NCBI GenBank assembly: GCA_020845705.1
Contig: JADLFH010000037.1
Location: forward strand, 1 to 64,000
From: Microthrixaceae bacterium
GTDB taxonomy: Bacteria > Actinomycetota > Acidimicrobiia > Acidimicrobiales > Microtrichaceae
Reading direction: 5' to 3'
Length of the DNA: 64,000 nucleotides
Shown here: positions 57,742 to 64,000 of the stretch, piece by piece
Layout of the letters: every line of letters begins with the position of its first letter
How positions within the stretch are numbered: the stretch's first letter is position 1
The notes under the pieces: generated by a model
What the model was told of the DNA's origin: nothing
What the model saw: only the letters and a program-made list of their open reading frames with translations
The model's database searches: none
Position numbers and translations under genes: made by a program

Positions 57742-59273
57742 CCGCGCTCGTCGTCGCCGCTGTGGGGGCGGCGGGGCTGGCGGCATGTGAGGTCCACCCA
57801 GGCAGCTTCGTGTTCAGCGGAGGCGGCTACGGCCACGGCGTGGGTATGAGCCAGTGGGGGGCGAAAGGGCGGGCGGACGCCGGACAGGGGGCAGCCGAGA
57901 TCCTCGGTGCCTACTACCAGGGGGCCACGCTCGCCCAGAGTTCGCCCAATGGGCCTCGGATCAAGCTGGGAGACACCGCCAACACCCAGCTCGGCCATGC
58001 CTCGGCCTTCACGGTCTCCCGCGACGGCGGCGGCGGTCCAACGGTGTCAGGCGGGGCGGGTGAGCCGGTTTCGGTCTGGGCCGACGGCAACCTCGTGGTT
58101 GCCGCGAGGGCTGGGGGTAACCCGGGGCCGATCACCGTCATCGCCGAGGCGGGGCAGGCGGCGACGGTGGACTTCGCGCAGGGGACGCCCATGTCGGTTG
58201 CCGCTCTCGGCCGCTCCTACTCCTGGGGACGCCTCTCGTTGCGCGCGCACAGCGCCGGCACCCTCGAGGTGGTGCTGGACACGATCTCTATGCAGCAGTA
58301 CCTGACGGGTGTATCCGAGGTGCCCTCCTCGTGGCCTGCTGCTGCGCTCCAGGCCCAGGCGATCGCGTCGAGGACCTACGCGGCCTACCGACTGGCCCGC
58401 CCACAGTCCTCGCGCTTCGATCTCTACGCCTCAACCATCGACCAGGCCTACGTGGGAGCGTCCCAGGAATCGGCAACGGGGTGGGTCGCGGCGGTGGCCG
58501 CCACCGACGGACAGGTGCTCACCCACGAAGGCCGGCCGATCCAGGCGTTCTACTCGTCGTCGAACGGCGGTTGGTCCGAAGCAAGCGACTACGTCTTCGT
58601 CGCGGCGCTCCCGTACCTGAGGGCCGTCGCGGATCCCTACGACGCGGCAGTGGGCAACACGAACGCGTCATGGACCGAGACCTACTCGGGCGACGAACTG
58701 CGCTCCGCGTTGGCTCGTGCCGGCTGGGGGGACCTCGGGGAGATCACCTCGATCCGCGTGCTCGGTGGCCAAGGGACCTCGGGGCGAGTGGATCGCGCGC
58801 AGGTCGAGATCGTCGGTGCGGCACACTCCGTGACCATCAGCGGAAACCAGTTCCGTGCGGCGATCAACTCCGCCATGCCCTCTTCGAGGGATCTGCTCTC
58901 CACCAAGTTCAGCGTCGCCTCTGCGGCGCCCGCGCCGGTCCAAGCCCCGCCCAGGGGCAACCTCGACAACAACGTCGGTGTGAAGGCGGCAGCGTTCGTG
59001 GCCGGATGGGCGACCGATGCGGATGCTCCCGAGGCGCCCGTGGACGTGGCGATCTTCGTGAACGGACGACTCGTGTCCCGGGTGACAGCGGACATCGACC
59101 GTCCCGAGATCGCCCCGTTCCTTCCCGGCTACGGGTCCCGCCACGGCTGGGCGACGCTGGTGCGGGCGCCGGGGCGATCCACGGTGTGCGCGTACGCGAT
59201 CGACGTGGCGCCCGCCGGGGAGGTGGCGGTCGGGCACAACACGAAGTTGGGTTGCTCGGTAGTGAAGCGCTGA
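57714..59273 (+). CDS. SpoIID/LytB-domain secreted protein
   Basis: The 519-residue exported protein has a lipobox-like signal (AGLAAC near residue 25). GGGYGHGVGMSQWGAKGRAD is near residue 37 (its usual C-terminal SpoIID position is moved to the front). Then a SpoIID/LytB domain contains QYLTGVSEVPSSWPAAALQAQAIASRTYA (two halves either side of EVP), AFYSSSNGG and LPYLRAV. SpoIID is a lytic transglycosylase that processes denuded glycan in sporulators. In non-sporulating actinobacteria such proteins are thought to act on peptidoglycan. A C-terminal beta domain of about 100 residues (AAAFVAGWATDADAPE) has two Cys. GTG 57714 lies inside the TetR end. Confidence 0.82.
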   Translation: MRATRLRGLTALVVAAVGAAGLAACEVHPGSFVFSGGGYGHGVGMSQWGAKGRADAGQGAAEILGAYYQGATLAQSSPNGPRIKLGDTANTQLGHASAFTVSRDGGGGPTVSGGAGEPVSVWADGNLVVAARAGGNPGPITVIAEAGQAATVDFAQGTPMSVAALGRSYSWGRLSLRAHSAGTLEVVLDTISMQQYLTGVSEVPSSWPAAALQAQAIASRTYAAYRLARPQSSRFDLYASTIDQAYVGASQESATGWVAAVAATDGQVLTHEGRPIQAFYSSSNGGWSEASDYVFVAALPYLRAVADPYDAAVGNTNASWTETYSGDELRSALARAGWGDLGEITSIRVLGGQGTSGRVDRAQVEIVGAAHSVTISGNQFRAAINSAMPSSRDLLSTKFSVASAAPAPVQAPPRGNLDNNVGVKAAAFVAGWATDADAPEAPVDVAIFVNGRLVSRVTADIDRPEIAPFLPGYGSRHGWATLVRAPGRSTVCAYAIDVAPAGEVAVGHNTKLGCSVVKR

Positions 59274-59294
59274 GCGCTGCGTCGGCACCCCCGC

Positions 59295-59861
59295 TCAGAT
59301 CGGCTCTGCCGCTTCCCTCAGGAGCCTGACCAGCAGCGTCAGGGGCAGGCCGACCACGTTGTGGTAGCTGCCGTCGATGCGTTCCACGAACCTTCCGCCG
59401 ATGCCCTGGATCCCATAGGCGCCGGCTTTGTCGAGGGGCTCACCCGTCGCCACGTAGTCGTCGATCTCCGCCGCAGTCATCGGGGCGATCGCCACTGTGG
59501 TCTCCGCTGCCGCGCTGTACGCCCGGCCGCCGGCGAGCACGGCCACACCGGTCGACACCGAGTGGGAACGCCCCGCGATCAGATCGAGCATGGACACGGC
59601 GTCCGCCGCGCCGGTTGGCTTGCCGAGGATGCGTCCGTCCACGGCCACCACGGTGTCGGCTCCGATCACCACCGAGCCGGGGTGTCGGGCTGCGATCGAC
59701 GTGGCTTTGGCCCTGGCGAGCCTGCTCACGAGCTGTGTCGGGGCTTCGCCGGGCAGCGGGGATTCGTCGATCTCCGCTGCCTCCACCTCGAAGGCGTGGC
59801 CCAGCAGCTCCAACAGGTCGCGCCGCCGCGGGCTCGCGGATGCGAGCACCCAGCGTCTCAT
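59295..59861 (-). CDS. maf: Maf-like nucleoside triphosphate pyrophosphatase
   Basis: The 188-residue Maf/YhdE-family protein hydrolyses dTTP, UTP or modified nucleotides and is linked to septum formation. LASASPRRRDLLELLG is the N-terminal signature, IGADTVVAVDGRILGKP the central substrate loop, and YGIQGIGGRFVERIDG the C-terminal motif. The start ATG 59861 overlaps the dusB stop by 4 bp. Base preference among Maf subgroups cannot be assigned safely. Confidence 0.92.
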   Translation of the reverse strand: MRRWVLASASPRRRDLLELLGHAFEVEAAEIDESPLPGEAPTQLVSRLARAKATSIAARHPGSVVIGADTVVAVDGRILGKPTGAADAVSMLDLIAGRSHSVSTGVAVLAGGRAYSAAAETTVAIAPMTAAEIDDYVATGEPLDKAGAYGIQGIGGRFVERIDGSYHNVVGLPLTLLVRLLREAAEPI

Positions 59862-61003
59862 CCCCCGGATGCCGCGTCTCCGGCGGCCGCGTCTATTCCG
59901 TCGTCGCTGTCGCGCAGCTCGAACCAACGGTCGGGAAGCGAGACCGGCCGCGGTCCATTGGTGTGTCCGCGGCGGGCGCGTCTGGCATTGTCGGTCATCG
60001 TGGCCGTCGGGTCGAGTCGAGCCAACACGTCGAGGAGCTGTCGGCGGTCAGAGAGCTGTGAGAGCTCGCGGCGGGGGGTGGGACCGGTGGGATAGCCGGT
60101 GAGGTACCAGCCCGCGTGCTTGCGGAACTCTCGAGTGGCGCGGTGAGGATCGAACCACTCTGCGAGCAGGTCGAAGTGCTCCACCATCACGTCGATGATC
60201 TCGCCCAGCGATGGAGGATCGGGTACGGGGCGCCCGGCAAACGCCTCGGCAAGGTCGCGGAACAGCCAAGGCCTTCCCAGGCATCCACGGCCGATCACCA
60301 CTCCGTCGCAGCCGGTCTCGGCCACCATCGCCATGGCATCTGGGGCCTCCCAGACGTCGCCGTTGCCGAAGACGGGGATCTCCAGCCGTTCCTTCAGCTC
60401 GCCGATGGCTGCCCAACGTGCCGTTCCGGAGTAGAGCTGCTCCGCTGTCCGGGCGTGGAGGGCGACCGCGGCGCAGCCCTCCCCCTGGGCGATCCGGCCC
60501 GTCTCGATGTGGGTCAGGTGATCCTCGTCGATGCCCAGGCGGAACTTCACCGTCACGGGAACGCTCCCGGCTGCGCGCACCGCGGAGCGAAGCACCGCCG
60601 CCGCGAGGCGGTGTCGCACCGGAAGAGCCGCTCCGCCCCCCAGCTTGGTCACCTTCGGCGCAGGACAGCCGAAGTTGATGTCGATGTGATCCACCCTGCC
60701 ATCATCGACGAGCCGTCCCACAGCGTCGCCAACGACACGGGGATCGACCCCGTACAGCTGAATGCTCCGAGGAGTCTCGCCGGGGGCGAAAGCGGCGATC
60801 AGCTCGGTCTTGGGGTTTCCCTCGACAAGGGCTCGGGCCGTGACCATCTCCGACACGTACAAACCCGCGCCGTAGCGCCGGCAGATGGCACGAAAGGGCG
60901 CGTTGGTGACTCCGGCCATCGGAGCGAGGACCACTGGCGGGTCGACCGCGATCGGGCCGATCGAGGCGGCGTGGCTTGTCGCCGCGTCAGTAGTCGATGC
61001 CAC
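59858..61003 (-). CDS. dusB: tRNA-dihydrouridine synthase (DusB)
   Basis: The 381-residue flavoenzyme reduces uridines in tRNA. APMAGVTNAPFR is the N-terminal FMN site and DINFGCPAPKVTKLGGGAAL carries the catalytic Cys near residue 115. VKFRLGID and LHARTAEQLYSG are substrate segments, and VIGRGCLGRPWLF the phosphate loop. A C-terminal extension of about 45 residues after the helical domain is specific to this protein. It is the middle gene of cobO-dusB-maf on the minus strand and overlaps both neighbours. Confidence 0.93.
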   Translation of the reverse strand: MASTTDAATSHAASIGPIAVDPPVVLAPMAGVTNAPFRAICRRYGAGLYVSEMVTARALVEGNPKTELIAAFAPGETPRSIQLYGVDPRVVGDAVGRLVDDGRVDHIDINFGCPAPKVTKLGGGAALPVRHRLAAAVLRSAVRAAGSVPVTVKFRLGIDEDHLTHIETGRIAQGEGCAAVALHARTAEQLYSGTARWAAIGELKERLEIPVFGNGDVWEAPDAMAMVAETGCDGVVIGRGCLGRPWLFRDLAEAFAGRPVPDPPSLGEIIDVMVEHFDLLAEWFDPHRATREFRKHAGWYLTGYPTGPTPRRELSQLSDRRQLLDVLARLDPTATMTDNARRARRGHTNGPRPVSLPDRWFELRDSDDGIDAAAGDAASGG

Positions 61004-61553
61004 GCTTTGCCCTGATGCCGCTGTCGTAGGCGTGCTTGATGGAGCGCATCTCGGTGACGGTGTCGGCGAGCCCGATCAGCTCGCCGGGCGCGTCACGGCC
61101 CGTGCAGATGATGTTGACCCCCTGCGGCCGCGCCCGAAGCACCTCCAGCACCTCGTCGATGGGGATCCAACCCCAGGTGAGCAGGTAGGTGATCTCGTCG
61201 AGGACCACCAGGCGGTGTTTCCCGGCCTCGATCACGGCGCGTGCCTTCGCCCAGGCGGCTCGGGCCACCTCCCGGTCGTGATCTGGGTTCGCCGTGTCCC
61301 AGGTGAACCCTTCGCCGAGGGCCCACCAGTCGACTCCGAGTTGACGTCCGATCTTCTCCTCGCCCACGGCCCAGTCGCCGGACTTGATGAACTGGAGTAC
61401 CGCCACCTTCCACCCAGCCGCCACGGCCCGCAGCATCACCCCGAAGGCCGAGGAGCTCTTCCCCTTGCCGTCGCCCGTGTGAACCAGGATCAGCGAAGGG
61501 GCGGAGCGGAGGCCGTCGGGGCGGGGGTCCTCCCGTGGGGGCGTTTCGGTCAT
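60987..61553 (-). CDS. cobO: Cob(I)yrinic acid a,c-diamide adenosyltransferase (CobO/BtuR)
   Basis: The 188-residue enzyme adds the adenosyl group to corrinoids during B12 synthesis or salvage. LVHTGDGKGKSSSAFGVML holds the Walker-A-like ATP site near residue 25. VLQFIKSGDW, LVVLDEITYLL and IICTGRDAPGELIGLAD are the other family blocks. Its 3' end overlaps dusB by 17 bp. No other cobalamin gene is nearby and I do not see a cobalamin riboswitch in front of it. Confidence 0.93.
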   Translation of the reverse strand: MTETPPREDPRPDGLRSAPSLILVHTGDGKGKSSSAFGVMLRAVAAGWKVAVLQFIKSGDWAVGEEKIGRQLGVDWWALGEGFTWDTANPDHDREVARAAWAKARAVIEAGKHRLVVLDEITYLLTWGWIPIDEVLEVLRARPQGVNIICTGRDAPGELIGLADTVTEMRSIKHAYDSGIRAKRGIDY

Positions 61554-61647
61554 CGCCTAAGCCTAGGTAGCCGTTCTTCTTGCTCAAGTCCCGGCCGTAA
61601 CAGCCGATGGGAACCTCGGTCCGCTGCTGCACTTGGAGAGTCGTTCC

Positions 61648-62217
61648 ATGAACAAGATCATTCGTATCGCCGTCTCTGCCGGTCTGGTGTCGGTCGCGCT
61701 GGCAGGTTGCGGCTCGACCCAGCAGGTCGACACGGGCGCTCCCGCCAAGGCGACCACCGCGGCGGCGCAGCAGGAGAGCCCCACGACCACCAAGGCGCCC
61801 GCTGGTGTTCCGCTTTCGGAGATCACCGTGGTCGGCGAGGCGTCCACCCCCATGTCCGGGCCGATGAAGATGGACGCCAAGATCTACGAGGACAGCGTGT
61901 ACCAGTCGCTCGACTGTGGCGCCGGCTTCACTTGGGTGTTCGATCTCAACCGCTCGTACTCGAAGCTGAACGCGACGGTCGGCTATGACGACAACGCGAT
62001 CGCCGATGAGTCCTCCGTGGTCACCTTCAAGGGAGACGACGGGGCCGTCATTGGTTCGGTGACGGTGTCTCTGGGCAAGGTGGCTCCCGTGGAGATAAAC
62101 CTCAACGGGGCGTTGCGGCTCCGGGTGGAGGTCGCACGCCAGAACGGCGGATGTATCGCCGAGACGGGCTACAGCTCGCGGCTCGCCCTCGGCGACGCGA
62201 TGCTCACCCGCAGCTGA
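61648..62217 (+). CDS. NPCBM-domain lipoprotein
   Basis: The 189-residue lipoprotein has the lipobox ALAGC near residue 20 and a short Thr/Ala linker. A beta-sandwich follows, beginning about residue 85, in which FDLNRSYSKLNATVGYDDN and the later APVEINLNGALRLRVEVA (split by a turn) match the NPCBM carbohydrate-binding fold. Two Cys (SLDCG, GGCIAE) probably form a disulfide. It should sit outside the membrane and bind a sugar or glycan. GGAGAG at 61635-61640 supports ATG 61648. Confidence 0.78.
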   Translation: MNKIIRIAVSAGLVSVALAGCGSTQQVDTGAPAKATTAAAQQESPTTTKAPAGVPLSEITVVGEASTPMSGPMKMDAKIYEDSVYQSLDCGAGFTWVFDLNRSYSKLNATVGYDDNAIADESSVVTFKGDDGAVIGSVTVSLGKVAPVEINLNGALRLRVEVARQNGGCIAETGYSSRLALGDAMLTRS

Positions 62218-62285
62218 CAACCCCCAGCCCCTCACCCAACCAGTTCGGTGGTTCTGGTGCAAGACCCGTGGTTCCGGGGGCTGGT

Positions 62286-62987
62286 TCAGAGCGTGAGGTT
62301 GGCGCGCAAGTAGAGCCGCTCGCAGCGGCCCTGTTCCTCGTCGATTCGCAGGGCCGCAACGAAGTGCTCGTCGAACTGGCTCGGATACCACAGCCGCTGT
62401 CGCTTGGCGGTCGTGATCGGTCCACTCGCCTCCATGAGGCGAGCTTCGGAATCGATCGCCACCGCCCGCTCGTCGATCGCGGAATCGCCGAGCATCGTGG
62501 CGTAGGGCCGCTCGGCGTAGAAGCCGACTCTGGTCGCTGACGCACCCAGGCGCCGTCCGACCTCGGCGAGCACCAGATGGTCGAGGTGATCGCCCACGCC
62601 CAGGGGTGCCAGCACCGCGTCGTGCCGCTCCGCCCACGCGGCGCAGACACGCAGCGCTGGTTCAACCTCGCCACTCGATGACGGATCCGCGTTCGGGTCG
62701 AGGTAACGGGAGGTGTCGGTGGTCTCCAGGCGAAGCGTCGCCTCCTCCCGGCCACCGATAATCAGTCGGTAGCCGAAGCGCCGGGAGTTGCGCTGCTCCT
62801 CCACCCGGCGGATGGCGGTGGCGATCGGTGAGCGGCGGCGCGTCGGATGGAACCATCGGACCCATGCGCTCCGCCCGAAGACAACCCCCACGGTCACCTC
62901 GTGACGGCTCAGGGCTCCGTCGATCAGCGACTGGCCGAGGCTCAACGGCGCGTCGTCGTAATGCGGTGAGAGGACGAGGATTCGCAC
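62286..62987 (-). CDS. PIG-L/LmbE-type deacetylase
   Basis: The 233-residue protein has the zinc-deacetylase signature near the N-terminus: LVLSPHYDDAPLSLG (P-H-x-D-D). The second zinc motif is GDHLDHLVLAEVG (H-x-D-H) near residue 135. It probably removes an N-acetyl group from an amino sugar such as GlcNAc-inositol or a surface glycan; the exact substrate is unknown. The region around residues 40-90 differs from MshB, so it is not clearly the mycothiol enzyme. It lies 3 bp after menB on the same strand. Confidence 0.85.
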   Translation of the reverse strand: MRILVLSPHYDDAPLSLGQSLIDGALSRHEVTVGVVFGRSAWVRWFHPTRRRSPIATAIRRVEEQRNSRRFGYRLIIGGREEATLRLETTDTSRYLDPNADPSSSGEVEPALRVCAAWAERHDAVLAPLGVGDHLDHLVLAEVGRRLGASATRVGFYAERPYATMLGDSAIDERAVAIDSEARLMEASGPITTAKRQRLWYPSQFDEHFVAALRIDEEQGRCERLYLRANLTL

Positions 62988-62990
62988 GGT

Positions 62991-63920
<930 letters not shown>

Positions 63921-63960
63921 GATGAGTGGAGGATACGGCCCTCGGTAAGGTCGTCTCATC

Positions 63961-64000
63961 GTGGAACAGACGGCGTCGGCCATCGACCTCCTCCGGCGCC
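63961..64000 (+). CDS. 5' end of an unidentified gene cut by the window edge
   Basis: A GTG at 63961 opens a frame that stays open for the remaining 40 bases (about 13 codons, MEQTASAIDLLRR). A GGTAAGG about ten bases upstream could be its ribosome site. It is divergent from menB, so another menaquinone gene would be reasonable, but nothing in so few residues allows a call. Confidence 0.35.
   Translation, partial: MEQTASAIDLLRR

Noticed and set aside
61554..61647. Cobalamin riboswitch in front of cobO
   Set aside because: The 94-bp gap shows no B12-box-like sequence or suitable fold that I can recognise, and it also serves the divergent lipoprotein gene.

Overview
The window is a stretch of high-GC, gene-dense bacterial chromosome with no phage, transposon, integrase or CRISPR signal. 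Several traits point to an actinobacterium: a two-ACT-domain SerB like that of mycobacteria, an F420-type LLM oxidoreductase, a MenB menaquinone enzyme, a Rv1264-like adenylate cyclase, frequent GTG starts and many 4-base ATGA/GTGA gene overlaps. Secreted beta-propeller lipoproteins with T/S-rich linkers and a DUF2079/DUF2064 sugar cluster make a member of the class Acidimicrobiia or a relative my best guess. That placement is inference, not something read directly.

Layout. 1-6.5 kb: a short 13-bp tandem array, then prmA, serB, a TrmA/RumA-like RNA methyltransferase, a PtpB-like phosphatase, a glutaminyl cyclase lipoprotein and a PAS-GGDEF sensor. 6.5-9.4 kb: a divergent pair (alkyl-DHAP-synthase-like flavoenzyme and fatty-acyl-reductase-like SDR) that would fit ether-lipid synthesis. 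9.4-14.7 kb: an overlapping cell-envelope sugar cluster (DUF2079, DUF2064, sugar epimerase, GT-C membrane enzyme, divergent GT2). 14.8-17 kb: MTA phosphorylase and a thioredoxin-like lipoprotein plus DoxX-like membrane protein. 17.1-20.1 kb: a three-gene unit of acyl-CoA-dehydrogenase-like protein, cytoplasmic PhnD-fold protein and radical SAM enzyme. It matches no pathway I recognise and is the best candidate for something undescribed. 20-22.4 kb: a two-component system, a 50-bp perfect palindrome and tRNA-Lys, tRNA-His and tRNA-Arg.

22.4-32.5 kb: DUF2804 protein, CocE-type hydrolase lipoprotein, OafA-like acyltransferase with SGNH domain, ceramidase, and a nucleoside hydrolase-ribokinase-LLM operon. 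32.5-47 kb: NUDIX, RCC1-repeat lipoprotein, adenylate cyclase, DUF2510 protein, ABHD14-like hydrolase, DUF4349 lipoprotein, ArfB-like release factor, thioesterase, J-domain protein, ABC-F ATPase, epimerase, a second RCC1 lipoprotein, SnoaL-like protein, 2-hydroxyacid dehydrogenase, FGGY kinase and nitroreductase. 47-55.7 kb: core metabolism (uppP, pfkA, phosphatidylcholine synthase, class I fumarase, a MarR regulator, and the gnd-zwf-pgl oxidative pentose phosphate operon). 55.7-64 kb: Kelch-type membrane protein, TetR regulator, SpoIID-like protein, maf-dusB-cobO, NPCBM lipoprotein, PIG-L deacetylase, menB, and the first bases of another gene.

A palindromic dispersed repeat occurs once near 32.6 kb and as a 61-bp tandem array near 52.4 kb. 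Both copies lie between convergent genes. No stretch longer than 300 bp lacks a gene apart from the tRNA region at 21.9-22.4 kb; the 297 bp at 52,242-52,538 hold the repeat arrays.
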